Assembly (NCBI RefSeq): GCF_023518235.1
Contig: NZ_CP090423.1
Span: 930,001 to 994,000, forward strand
Length of the DNA: 64,000 nucleotides
Source of the DNA: Stenotrophomonas maltophilia
GTDB lineage: Bacteria; Pseudomonadota; Gammaproteobacteria; Xanthomonadales; Xanthomonadaceae
Reading direction: 5' to 3'
Position numbers and translations under genes: made by a program. Below the pieces are notes generated by a model, which worked only from the letters and a program-made list of their open reading frames with translations, was not told the DNA's origin and ran no database searches. Below are positions 24,887 to 33,868 of the stretch, piece after piece; position 1 is the stretch's first letter; every line of letters begins with the position of its first letter.

Positions 24887-26056
24887 GGCAACGCTGATCA
24901 AGTAGCTGCACAGCGATTGCACTGATCAAGATGAATTCGATGAAGCGATTTTTGTCCCTACATGGACTTTTGTAGCTTGAACCTTGCAGCGGTCGGGGAT
25001 TTTCACCCCCATCGCTGCCCACCAAGGGCATCTATCCCGCCACACGGGCACGCGCCAAGTACAGGTTGGCCAGCCCCAACACCACGAAGCTGCGATTGGC
25101 ATTCTTCTCCAGCCCTCGGTAGCGCACCTTGCTGAAGCCCCACAGCCGCTTCACCACCGCGAACACGTGTTCCACCCGTGCCCGGATCCTGGACTTGTTG
25201 CGGTTGCGCTCGGCTTCATCCACTTCGCCGCCCTTGCGCACCCGCTGGTTGGTGAAGTCCTTGGCATGCGGCGCATGCTCGCCAATCAGGGCCTTCTGGC
25301 TGGCATAGGCACTGTCGCCATAGACCCGCCGCTCCTCCCCGTGCAGCAGGTCCTCCAGCAAGTGCTTGTCGTGTACGTTGGCTGCGGTCACCGCCGCGCT
25401 GTGCGCCAGCCCCGTGCGGCTGTCCACGCCAATGTGCAGCTTCATCCCGTAATACCACTGCTGGCCTTTGCGCGTCTGGTGCATGTCAGGATCGCGGGCC
25501 TTGTCGGCGTTCTTGGTCGAACTCGGTGCTGCGATTATCGTGGCATCCACGATCGTGCCGGTGCCCACCTTCAGGCCGCGGTCCTCAAGCACGTCTCCCA
25601 CTTGGGCGAACAACGCTGCGCCCAACTCGTGGTGCTCCAGCAAGCGGCGGAACTTCAGCAGCGTGGTGGCGTCGGGCACCCGCTCGCGGCCCAGGTCGAT
25701 CCCCACGAACCGCCGCAGCGCCGGACTATCGAGCAGTGCTTCCTCGCATGCCTGGTCGGCCAGGTTGAACCAGTGCTGCACGAAATACATCCGCAGCATC
25801 CGCTCCAGCCCCACCGGCGGACGACCGTTGCCAGGCTTGGGGTAGTGCGGCTCGATCACCGCGCACAGCGCCGACCACGGCACGATCTGCTCCATCGTCG
25901 AAAGAAACACATCCCGGCGCGTGGGCCGACGGTACTGCTCGAACCCAACTTCCTGATCCGCCGCCATCGCCAAGGTCTGCTGCTTCATCGCTCGATTCCC
26001 GCTATCCAATACATGAGACTATTTTCTCAGGTTTTTGAGACTTGATCAGCGTTGCC
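24887..26056. mobile_element. IS5-family insertion sequence inside the cyclase gene
   Basis: The element is 1170 bases long. Its ends are perfect 17-base inverted repeats, GGCAACGCTGATCAAGT at 24887-24903 and its complement at 26040-26056. It is flanked by direct CTAA copies (24883-24886 and 26057-26060), which fits the YTAR target duplication of IS5-family elements. It carries one transposase gene and looks intact, so the insertion is recent. Confidence 0.9.
25032..25988 (-). CDS. IS5-family transposase
   Basis: This 318-residue DDE transposase starts at ATG 25988 (MKQQTLAMAADQ). N-terminal VGLERMLRMYFVQHWFNLAD is the family's DNA-binding region. Catalytic segments include GTIVDATIIAAP, with the first aspartate, VYGDSAYASQ, with the second, and the RARVEHVFAVVKRLWGF helix, with the glutamate. 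The reading frame is intact within an element with perfect ends, so it may be active. It lies on the minus strand, the same as the gene it disrupts. Confidence 0.88.
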   Translation of the reverse strand: MKQQTLAMAADQEVGFEQYRRPTRRDVFLSTMEQIVPWSALCAVIEPHYPKPGNGRPPVGLERMLRMYFVQHWFNLADQACEEALLDSPALRRFVGIDLGRERVPDATTLLKFRRLLEHHELGAALFAQVGDVLEDRGLKVGTGTIVDATIIAAPSSTKNADKARDPDMHQTRKGQQWYYGMKLHIGVDSRTGLAHSAAVTAANVHDKHLLEDLLHGEERRVYGDSAYASQKALIGEHAPHAKDFTNQRVRKGGEVDEAERNRNKSRIRARVEHVFAVVKRLWGFSKVRYRGLEKNANRSFVVLGLANLYLARARVAG

Positions 26057-26966
26057 CTAAGTGCTTGTCCACGAAGTCGGTGAATCCGTCAATGTCGGCA
26101 TAGATCGAAACGCCATCAAATCGCCTTGAGTTCGCCGCGCTGAGCAGGGAGAAGTCCAGATCAGAAAGCGGAGGCGTCGGTCGACTGAACTTGAATTCGC
26201 CGATAGGGAGCTCGGCCTGTTCATCTTTCCAGAGTTCGATGATGCGCGACTTGGAAATGCCGAGTGCAGCGGCCTCGACGCATGCGGAAATCTGAGCATC
26301 GGTCAGCGAAGTGGTGCGGTCCTTGTTGCCGGTCAAGGTAGGCAGTTCAAGCACGGCACGTGCGCCGTGCGTCAGGTAGATGCCTTCAGCCCCTCCATGC
26401 CCGGCACACTTGGCCGCCTGATTGGCTGGGGAGCCTAAGAAAAGAGGTTCTCGGCTGGCGCGACGACCATTGTTGACGGCCAACGCCATCCCGCTGTCAA
26501 TGCCGACACGAACCTGGGCATTGGGGATGTGCGCGTCCGAGTCGCCCGTTTCAGCCAGCACATCGATGGCGAGCTGGGCGATCGCAACCGCGCGCTCGAT
26601 CCGGGCGCGTTCGTTGGCATCGCCGTACGGCTTGGTCACAACCGCATGCAGCCGCTGGTTGTGAAAGTCCACACGGATGGCATCACTTTCAACGAGGATG
26701 CGATGGACGGCGCGGTAGTGCTGATTCAGGAATCGAAGGGCCCGCTTGTGGCAGGTTTCGCCTTCGATGTCAGTGCAGCTAAGCATGTCCGCCAGATTGA
26801 CGATGTCGATGTAGACATGCGCCCCTTGGACGCGATAGGCGCGATTGACTGGAATATCCACCAGCGAGGTTTCCCGCTTGTAATCGCGGATGTCCACGTC
26901 GCGGACTTCGGCGTAACGGGTGGCAATGCGCTTCTTGGTGCGATCTTTTTTCCAGCTGTGTCCCAT
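26046..26966 (-). pseudogene. Nucleotidyl cyclase, N-terminal half, cut by the IS element
   Basis: The frame runs from ATG 26966, behind GGGAG, to a stop supplied by the IS end at 26046. Residues 40-200 are a first class III cyclase-like domain (VYIDIVNLADML, QVRVGIDSGMALAV, LGSPANQAAKC with the catalytic-loop asparagine). The usual second aspartate is replaced (VDFHNQRLHAVV). A linker with a basic helix follows, then the start of a second domain, SIYADIDGFTDFVDKHL, where the IS landed. The whole gene would be a 510-residue two-domain enzyme in which each domain supplies half of the active site. Confidence 0.8.
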
Positions 26967-27099
26967 CGTGCTACTCCCTGCGCCCAAGAGGAGGCCAGGC
27001 CGGGCGGGTCGCGTCGCCTACGGCGTGGCTGGCAGCCGGATTCATTCCAGCTCCTTTGGGCGTATATTGGGACCCAGTTCACACTTTCAAGGGGGCAGT

Positions 27100-28020
27100 A
27101 TGGGGACTGGGATCGTCGAGCGCCTCGCGGCGGATGATGGCAGGCGACTGATCGCCGCCTTGGCTGAGTTCCGCCTGCTGGCCGGCTTGGACGCGGCCGC
27201 AGCCCAGCTGGCACAGGCCGGGGAATTGCTCGACGTGGGGACAGGGCAGGCCTTTATCACTCAGGGCGCCCCAGAGACCGACGTTTTCTTCATTGTCTCC
27301 GGCTCCGTGGACGTGCTGGTCAACGGCAAAGTGGTTAATACCCGAAGGGCTGGGGACCACGTCGGCGAAATGGCAGCCATCGAACCGGCGCAACTGCGGG
27401 CGGCAACTGTTACTGCACGCGAGCCGACCGTAGTGCTAAAGGTGCCGGAAATCGATTTCAGCAGGATTGCGGATTCACACCCCGTCATCTGGCGGCGGCT
27501 GGCCGCGACCCTTTCGCGCCGTCTAAAAGAGCGCAATCACATGATTACCCAACCTCGCGGACAGGTCCGGGTCTTTGTGATGTCGTCGGTGGAGGCGCTC
27601 CCTGTCACGCGGTTGCTGGTACAGCACTTCGAGCACGACCCGTTCCTGACGGTGGTATGGGACCACGGGGTGTTCCGCGCCGCCAACTACACACTTGACG
27701 AGCTCGAGCGCCAGCTGGAACAGGCAGACTTTGCCATTGCCGTGGCCCACGCGGATGACATGGTCATCAGCCGCGGTGACGAGTGGCCTGTCATGCGCGA
27801 CAACGTCGTCTTTGAACTGGGTATGTTCATTGGATTCCTGGGGCGTCGGCGCGCCTTCTTGATGGAGCCGCGCGAAGACAAGCTGAAGCTTCCCAGTGAT
27901 CTCACGGGGCTCACGACCGTCCCCTACCGATACACCCCTGGCCCGGACGCCCGGGCTTTGATTGCACCGGCATGCGAACAAATTCGCTCCCGCATTCTCG
28001 AAGCTGGGCCGAGGGACTGA
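27100..28020 (+). CDS. PycTIR-like effector: cyclic-nucleotide-binding domain plus TIR-type NADase
   Basis: The 306-residue product has a cNMP-binding domain at about residues 20-140 (GQAFITQGAPETDVFFIVSG, then RRAGDHVGEMA at the phosphate-binding cassette). The second half is a TIR-like domain (VRVFVMSSVEALPVTRLL, FRAANYTLDELERQLEQADF, DNVVFELGMFIGFLGR) with the likely catalytic glutamate in VFELG. This is the architecture of PycTIR, in which a cyclic pyrimidine nucleotide triggers NAD depletion during phage infection. ATG 27100 follows AGGGGGCAG. The next gene is its cyclase. Confidence 0.85.
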   Translation: MGTGIVERLAADDGRRLIAALAEFRLLAGLDAAAAQLAQAGELLDVGTGQAFITQGAPETDVFFIVSGSVDVLVNGKVVNTRRAGDHVGEMAAIEPAQLRAATVTAREPTVVLKVPEIDFSRIADSHPVIWRRLAATLSRRLKERNHMITQPRGQVRVFVMSSVEALPVTRLLVQHFEHDPFLTVVWDHGVFRAANYTLDELERQLEQADFAIAVAHADDMVISRGDEWPVMRDNVVFELGMFIGFLGRRRAFLMEPREDKLKLPSDLTGLTTVPYRYTPGPDARALIAPACEQIRSRILEAGPRD

Positions 28021-28022
28021 CG

Positions 28023-28724
28023 GTGGCACTGCTGGAAGAGATGACGGCCGCCGTGCAGGCGATAGCACAAACCCGATGGTCTACACGGAGAGGTCAAGTT
28101 GTACCCGATCCAGAAGATCTGCGATTGGGCAATGACGCAGTGGAGTTTGATCGTGCCACTGTTTTGTACGCGGACCTGAACGGCTCAACGAATATGGTCG
28201 ACACCGAAGCCTGGCAGTTGAGTGCAGAGATCTACAAAGCGTTCCTGCACTGTGCAGCGACGATCATCAGGAAAGAGGGCGGCAAGATCACCTCCTACGA
28301 CGGAGATCGTGTCATGGGCATCTGGGTGGGTGACCGGCAAGCCACGCCGGCGGCTAAGGCCGGGTTGAAAATCAACTATGCGGTCAAGATGATCGTCATG
28401 CCAGCGTTGAAAAAGCAGTACCCCGACTGGACAGGTACCGTGAGGCATGTCGTCGGAATCGACAGCAGCCCAATCCGAGCTGCTCGCACGGGTATTCGAG
28501 GCGGCAACGACATCGTCTGGGTTGGACGCGCGGCCAATCATGCGGCCAAGCTCACGGACCTGGACCTTGCCCCGTCAACCTGGATTACCGATGAGGTGTT
28601 CATCCGGTTGGCTGATGAGTTGAAGTACGGTGGAACGCCGCCGACTCTGATGTGGGAGGCGTTCCGCTGGAACCGGCAGGGTGGTCGCCGCATTCACGGA
28701 TCAGACTGGGCTTGGCGCGTCTAA
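28023..28724 (+). CDS. PycC-type nucleotidyl cyclase of a Pycsar system
   Basis: The 233-residue product is a single class III cyclase domain. LYADLNGSTNMVD carries the first metal aspartate, KITSYDGDRVMGIWVG the second, and VGRAANHAAKL the asparagine used in catalysis, so a homodimer would have complete active sites. It starts at GTG 28023, two bases after the effector stop (ATG 28041 is an alternative), and forms an operon with PycTIR. Known PycC enzymes make cCMP or cUMP after phage infection. The nucleotide made here cannot be told from the sequence. Confidence 0.82.
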   Translation: MALLEEMTAAVQAIAQTRWSTRRGQVVPDPEDLRLGNDAVEFDRATVLYADLNGSTNMVDTEAWQLSAEIYKAFLHCAATIIRKEGGKITSYDGDRVMGIWVGDRQATPAAKAGLKINYAVKMIVMPALKKQYPDWTGTVRHVVGIDSSPIRAARTGIRGGNDIVWVGRAANHAAKLTDLDLAPSTWITDEVFIRLADELKYGGTPPTLMWEAFRWNRQGGRRIHGSDWAWRV

Positions 28725-28892
28725 AGCGCCCTCTGCGGACCCGGCATTCGCAGGGCCAGCATGGCAGGGAAAGGGCGCACTGTTAGAGGCCGATTTCATG
28801 GCGCGGGAGTCAGGCAGCCGAGTCCTGCCCTCCGATGAGTGCGCGCCGGGAGAGGAACCCGCTGCCATTGCGGAGCTCTGGCAGAGGTTCAT

Positions 28893-30857
28893 CTACGCAC
28901 CGGCCCCTAGCGCCGCATTGATCTCAGCGAAGGCCTTCTCAAAGCGCTCCAGCGTTTCATTGATGGCCGTAGTTTCCGCGGCCAGCACGTGCTGATTCTG
29001 GATGAGCCAGTTGGCGGGAGTGAAATGATCCAGGGGCGGAACGGAAGCCCCCATGACATTAAACAGTGCTTCGGCCTGTTTGACCTGGCGCGTCAGGGCA
29101 CCGTCTTGGCTGAACTGCCGGGCGGAAATTTGCCCTTTTCCCTTCAGACCGTAGGCACCGTTGAGGATGTCGGCGAAGACGGCGGGTGCGAAGAAGTCCT
29201 CAATGTCGCTCTCCGCCTTTCCGGTGAAATCCGTGGCTACCAAGACGCCGGAAGTCTTCATGATCTGAGACTCCCTCAGCCGCTGCACCTTGCCTTTATC
29301 GCCATTGCCGTAGTCACACAAGGCGACCATGTGGATGCCCTTGCCAGAGAAGAGCGAGGCGAACGATTGCACTTTGTCTATGCCGCCTGTGGGGCAGATC
29401 ACCCACCGGCTGTCCAAGCCTTGGCGCTTGCGTTGCTTGAGCGCGTGCGATGCCGCCTGAAGATAGAGCACATCCGAAGGTCCTTCGACCAACAGGGTAT
29501 GCGCTCCCACAAACAGGCTTTGGGTAACCTCGTAACCGAGATGGGCCTGAAGGGGGAACAGCGTGTCCTGATCGACGCTCAGGACGTCCGCGGAGACCTG
29601 TGTGCCCTTAACGGTGGGGCGGCGACGCTGGTCGTAGGTGACAACGTCCTCGACGACGCGAACGTCCGCAAGACGATCGGCCGGCACCATAAAGGGCGAG
29701 TGGGTGCTGTAGATGACCTGGTGGTCGGGGAGTAGACGCTCAATGATGTAGCGGAGCAGATCAGCTTGCGCCTTTCCATGTAGCGTCAATCCAGGCTCAT
29801 CCAGAAGGATGATCGCACCGGGGTTCCTCTTTCGCATCTGCTTGAACTGCGACAGGAAGGAGAAGAACCAGACGAATCCGGCGCTGCGCTCAGACAGGGG
29901 CACCGAAACCTTGTGGTTGTCATTCCGAATGCGGATTTTGGCAACAGTCCCGCTATTGAAGGGGGCGGGATCCTCGGAGAGGCCTTGGGCAAGCGCTATC
30001 TCTACACTGAGCGCGTCGTTCTGACTCCAAAACTCGAAGATCTCATCGGTAATTTCATTGGAGGCGGCTTGGCAACGTGCGTTGAGCTCTTCCAGGCGTG
30101 TGCTGGACTGCAATTCGCTGACCGACGTCCCGGCGTACTCGAGGAAGTCGAGGAAAATCTGGTCACCCGGGGAGATCGTCGCGCCGCTTTGGGTGTCACG
30201 AGACAGCTTGTCCAGCGATATCTCCCCGGACATGCGATCAAAGTGAGAGGTATAGAAGAACGCCGGCATCCTTTTCTGCAGGATATCGATGGCCGCCAGC
30301 ACTGGTTTCCCCTTGCGGAAGCCGCTGATGGACCGCTTGACCGCCTGCAATTGGTCAGACGGCTCGGGGTGCGCATCTATCTCGACCACGAGTCGATCCA
30401 GCAATATCTTGGAAAACTTCTCCCGCTCCTCGCCTGCCACACCGTGCTGGTCGAGCAGAAACGCGCGCACCACGTTGGGATCGACGTGAATGCTCCAAGT
30501 GCTGTGGCCACTGTAATCTGTCGTTACGTCAACGGTCGTACTACTTAACGCGCCGGCACCCAGGACGTCGGCGACCGCCTTTTGGTCTTCGTGGCTGAGC
30601 TCCCAGGTCAGGGTGGCAACCGGTGCGGGTTCGTCGTCGTGGCGTTCCTCATACCGCGTGAGGAAGCGGCGGGGGTAATCGTGCACCGTGTCGTAAGCAA
30701 ACTGGTCGGCGATGGGACGGGTACCAAACAACGCCGTCAGAATTGCAGTCTTGCCCGCCTCGTTCTTACCGACCAAGCAGGTCAGCTCTCCGACATCGAA
30801 CGTTCCGGAATCCTCTGCAGAACGGAAGTTTCGGATCCGTGCCTTGACTAGCTTCAT
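28893..30857 (-). CDS. OLD-family ATPase with TOPRIM nuclease domain
   Basis: This 654-residue protein begins MKLVKARIRNFRSAED and has Walker A GKNEAGKTAIL near residue 38. The ABC signature region (SERSAGFVWF), IILLDEPGLTLHGKAQ (Walker B) and STHSPFMVP complete the ATPase. A TOPRIM domain follows: LLVEGPSDVLYLQA, then VALCDYGNGDKGK in the second motif. OLD nucleases often act in phage defence; no helicase partner lies beside it, so this is a stand-alone type. Its ribosome site, AGGGGGCAG, is the same as that of the PycTIR-like gene. It converges on the PycC gene. Confidence 0.85.
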   Translation of the reverse strand: MKLVKARIRNFRSAEDSGTFDVGELTCLVGKNEAGKTAILTALFGTRPIADQFAYDTVHDYPRRFLTRYEERHDDEPAPVATLTWELSHEDQKAVADVLGAGALSSTTVDVTTDYSGHSTWSIHVDPNVVRAFLLDQHGVAGEEREKFSKILLDRLVVEIDAHPEPSDQLQAVKRSISGFRKGKPVLAAIDILQKRMPAFFYTSHFDRMSGEISLDKLSRDTQSGATISPGDQIFLDFLEYAGTSVSELQSSTRLEELNARCQAASNEITDEIFEFWSQNDALSVEIALAQGLSEDPAPFNSGTVAKIRIRNDNHKVSVPLSERSAGFVWFFSFLSQFKQMRKRNPGAIILLDEPGLTLHGKAQADLLRYIIERLLPDHQVIYSTHSPFMVPADRLADVRVVEDVVTYDQRRRPTVKGTQVSADVLSVDQDTLFPLQAHLGYEVTQSLFVGAHTLLVEGPSDVLYLQAASHALKQRKRQGLDSRWVICPTGGIDKVQSFASLFSGKGIHMVALCDYGNGDKGKVQRLRESQIMKTSGVLVATDFTGKAESDIEDFFAPAVFADILNGAYGLKGKGQISARQFSQDGALTRQVKQAEALFNVMGASVPPLDHFTPANWLIQNQHVLAAETTAINETLERFEKAFAEINAALGAGA

Positions 30858-30958
30858 GCTGCCCCCTGATTCCTGCCGTGGATGGTGCGCGTCTTGTGCA
30901 GGATAGGGCCCGAGCGGGGCACATTCAACGCGCACTGCTGGCCGCTCGGGCCGGAGGC

Positions 30959-32035
30959 TCAGTCCTCATCCATCAGGCGCGCGGCGGGGTTGCTGCCGAC
31001 GCCGCCCTGCTGGAAATATCCGATCACGCTGGCCACGGAGCGGTGATCGGTCATCGCCATCAGCGCCGGCAGGGCCACCCCACGCCGCGCACCTTCGGTA
31101 ACAAAGCCCGAGCGCAGGCTGTGGCCGGCAAAGTCCCCGTCCAGACCGGCCAACCGCGCCCGGTCCTTAACGATGGCGGCGACCGCCTTGCCGCTGAGCG
31201 CGCCGCCCAATGACCGTGGCCAGACGCGCCGGAACAGGGGGCCGTCGGTAATCTCGGCCATGTCCAGCCAGTCCTGCAGTGCGGTGGCTGCCTCTCCCAG
31301 GATGGGCTTGTCGGGGCTGCTGCCAACCACTGGCCCGGACTGCAAGGTTTTTCCGTGATCCAAGCGATAGGTGTAGCCGCCTTCGGGCAGTCGGGTGAGG
31401 TGATTCACCGTCGCCTCGGCGACTTCGCTGCGGCGGCGCCCGCCGCTAGCAAAGGCAAAGTAGAGCAGGGCGCGATCGCGCTTCCCCTTGAGCGAGGTGT
31501 CGCAGGTGGCCGCCATTGCGCGCAGATCTGCGGCTGACAGCGCGGTCTTCTTGGCCGGGCGCTCGCCTCGTTTGTGAGAAGCCCTGCGCCCCTTGGACAG
31601 TAGGGTCCTCACGGCGCGATCCTCGCAAGGGTTGTCTTGGCGGGCCTGCTTGTGGGCCGCCGACAAGACCGCCACCCGGTGGACCAGGCTGGAGAACGCC
31701 AGCGGCCCAGGCTTCTTCTTCAGGCCCGCATGCACCAAGGCACTATCCAAGTCTGCAGGCAGATCCCAACGAAGCCCCAAATCGCCTGAGCGCCCCATGT
31801 GATCCACGATGAACTGAACCACTGCCGCCGGGGGGACGGGTAGGGCGATGGGCCTGCCATAGCGCCCTTCGAACCAGCCCGCCCAATAGCGCAGGGCGCC
31901 GGCGTAGCTGCGAATGGTGTTAGGCGCTTCGGCCTCCTGCAGGATGTCTCGCACCGCTTCTGCGGCGGAAGTGGCCAGCCGCTCCGGAACCAGCCCCGAA
32001 ACGAGTTCCCCTGACGCAGCAGTGATATTATTCAT
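30959..32035 (-). CDS. TnpS-like tyrosine recombinase (cointegrate resolution)
   Basis: The 358-residue product has an N-terminal SAM-like domain (APNTIRSYAGALRYWAGWF) and a catalytic domain. FASGGRRRSEVAEA holds the first arginine, HSLRSGFVTEGARRG holds the HxxR pair, and MTDHRSVASVIGYFQQ carries the histidine and nucleophilic tyrosine. The layout, divergent from a KfrA-like gene with an inverted-repeat site between them, is that of tnpS-tnpT modules of Tn4651/Tn5041-type Tn3-family transposons. No tnpA lies beside it. ATG 32035 is preferred over upstream starts inside the recombination site. Confidence 0.75.
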   Translation of the reverse strand: MNNITAASGELVSGLVPERLATSAAEAVRDILQEAEAPNTIRSYAGALRYWAGWFEGRYGRPIALPVPPAAVVQFIVDHMGRSGDLGLRWDLPADLDSALVHAGLKKKPGPLAFSSLVHRVAVLSAAHKQARQDNPCEDRAVRTLLSKGRRASHKRGERPAKKTALSAADLRAMAATCDTSLKGKRDRALLYFAFASGGRRRSEVAEATVNHLTRLPEGGYTYRLDHGKTLQSGPVVGSSPDKPILGEAATALQDWLDMAEITDGPLFRRVWPRSLGGALSGKAVAAIVKDRARLAGLDGDFAGHSLRSGFVTEGARRGVALPALMAMTDHRSVASVIGYFQQGGVGSNPAARLMDED

Positions 32036-32075
32036 ATGTACTATGTATTGTGCACTATGATTAGGTTGAGCTACA

Positions 32076-32098
32076 TCTGATAAATATGCCTTATCAGA
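32076..32098. promoter_or_regulatory. Candidate recombination (res/rst) core site
   Basis: TCTGATAA (32076-32083) and TTATCAGA (32091-32098) are perfect inverted arms around ATATGCC, the arm-spacer-arm form of a tyrosine recombinase crossover site. AT-rich repeats (ACTATGTATTGTGCACTATG) to its left may bind accessory protein. It lies between the divergent recombinase and KfrA-like genes. Confidence 0.6.
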
Positions 32099-32139
32099 CA
32101 TGGCCTGCCAATTCTCACCGTTCCGCAGAAGGACACCCA

Positions 32140-33114
32140 ATGGCCAAGGGCATCAGCGAACTGGATGTGCACCAGGCAGCGGACGACATCATCGCCGCCG
32201 GCGAACGTCCCACCGTCGAGCGAATCCGAGCCCACTTGGGCACCGGCTCGCCCAACACCGTCACGCGTTGGCTGGAGACCTGGTGGCAGACCGTAGGCTT
32301 TCGCCTGCGCCAGCGCGCCATTGAGGCGGCGGTTCCAGGCATCCCAGAGCGGGTAGCTCACCTGAGCCAGCGTTTGTGGCAGGCCGCGCTGCAGGATGCC
32401 GGCGAGCTCGCTCAGACCCAGCTGGAGTCGACCAGGCACGCACTGGAGGAACGCGAGCGCCTGCTGGAGGAGGACCGGGTGGCCCTGACGCTGGCGATTG
32501 AGGCCAGCCAGAAGCGCGAAAGGGAGGCTCAGGTCCAGACTCAGGCCGCCGCCACCACCGCGGAGCAGTTGGCGGCACAGGTCTCCCAGATGACGGCACA
32601 AGTACAAGACCTGCTGCGCCAACGCGATGGAGCCTATGGACGGGCGGAGCGACTCGAGCAGGAACTGGATGCCGTACGCCGCAGTCTGGGCGAGGCCGCG
32701 GCCGCTCACGAAGAAGAGAGGAGGGCGCTCCAGGCGCACGTCAGGGCAGTGGAGGATCGTGCCCATACGGAGGTTGACCGGCATCGCCAGGCGTTGCGGT
32801 CAGCCGAGCAGGAGTGGGGGCGGGAGCGCATGGCCTTGGCCACCTCATTGCGAGAGAGCGAGCAACAAGCCATTGCTGCTGCCAACCGCGAGCAACAGGC
32901 ATTGCGCCGACTGGAAGGCGTGAACGCGCGGGCTGATGGCTTGGAGGCGCAGCTGACGTCACTGAAGGAAACCACTCGGCAAGTTACCGAGGCACTCCGA
33001 CAAGGGAGAGCGAACACGGCAACGCCAAGCAGGCAAAGCAAGCCACGCCGCACCGCGCCCAGAAGAGTGGGCGAGCCGACACAAGAACCCAATAGCAGGA
33101 AATCTAAGACTTGA
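32140..33114 (+). CDS. TnpT-like/KfrA-type coiled-coil DNA-binding protein
   Basis: The 324-residue product has an N-terminal KfrA_N-type helix-turn-helix (VERIRAHLGTGSPNTVTRWL, residues 27-47). A coiled coil of about 220 residues rich in E, R, Q and A follows, ending in a basic tail. TnpT partners of TnpS have this design and bind near the recombination core. It starts at ATG 32140, 105 bases from the start of the divergent recombinase. An orphan module like this could be the remnant of a Tn3-family element or a transferred stability cassette. Confidence 0.75.
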   Translation: MAKGISELDVHQAADDIIAAGERPTVERIRAHLGTGSPNTVTRWLETWWQTVGFRLRQRAIEAAVPGIPERVAHLSQRLWQAALQDAGELAQTQLESTRHALEERERLLEEDRVALTLAIEASQKREREAQVQTQAAATTAEQLAAQVSQMTAQVQDLLRQRDGAYGRAERLEQELDAVRRSLGEAAAAHEEERRALQAHVRAVEDRAHTEVDRHRQALRSAEQEWGRERMALATSLRESEQQAIAAANREQQALRRLEGVNARADGLEAQLTSLKETTRQVTEALRQGRANTATPSRQSKPRRTAPRRVGEPTQEPNSRKSKT

Positions 33115-33262
33115 GGCCATCCATTCGATCAAGGCTTCTTTCCCCGAAAGACTTGGAGGACGTACACGCCCCCCCCAAAGTTCATCCTCGACCGCGCCCG
33201 AGAGCACGGCGCGACAGGCCCCGTACGAACGGTAGAAACCAGCACGCCGGAGGAGGAACGCC

Positions 33263-33868
33263 ATGAAGCAGGGAAGAACTGACAGAGATTGGGCGGTGGT
33301 CGCTGTGATGACCTTTGCCGCAGGAGCCGTCTTGACTTGGGCACTCATGAGCAAGCCGAGTCCCAAATCCGCCACGTTAGCGCTTGACTGGCCGGCGTGG
33401 GTGCAAGCGATCGGCAGCATCGCAGCCATCATCGCCGCGGGACTGATCCCCCTTTGGCACGCCAGAGTCAGGAGACGGGAGGTCACACAGTCCCTCATAG
33501 AGCTGATTTCCTATGCGCGATTTCCAGCGACACTGATGCTGGCGCAGTTCGAGGGAGGATTCGGCGGCCCCCGGCTGATCTTGGCGCATCTGACCCAGCT
33601 TCATAAGGCTTTCGATTCAGTCAACTATGTTGACGTGCCGAACCGATCCTTGGCGATTGCGCTGCAGCAATCAGCAACGGCTGTGAGTGCACTTAAGGAG
33701 ATCCAGGAACTCTTTCTGAGAAAAGAAGAGATGAAAAAGGGGCGGGGGAGCGAGATCGTTAAAAAGTACCTGCTCATGCTCGATAGAGCCGTCGAAGAAG
33801 CAATCAAGGCAACCGGTCAGCGGCCTCGAGACTTCAACTACGACACAATCGTGCTGCCTAATGAATAG
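33263..33868 (+). CDS. Small membrane protein with cytosolic helical domain
   Basis: The 201-residue product has two membrane segments near the N-terminus (WAVVAVMTFAAGAVLTWALM and WVQAIGSIAAIIAAGLIPLW) and a cytosolic helical part with a charged KEEMKKGRGSEIVKK stretch. ATG 33263 follows GGAGGAGG. No family was recognised. Short two-helix membrane proteins of this form are frequent in defence islands, but no motif proves it here. Confidence 0.5.
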   Translation: MKQGRTDRDWAVVAVMTFAAGAVLTWALMSKPSPKSATLALDWPAWVQAIGSIAAIIAAGLIPLWHARVRRREVTQSLIELISYARFPATLMLAQFEGGFGGPRLILAHLTQLHKAFDSVNYVDVPNRSLAIALQQSATAVSALKEIQELFLRKEEMKKGRGSEIVKKYLLMLDRAVEEAIKATGQRPRDFNYDTIVLPNE

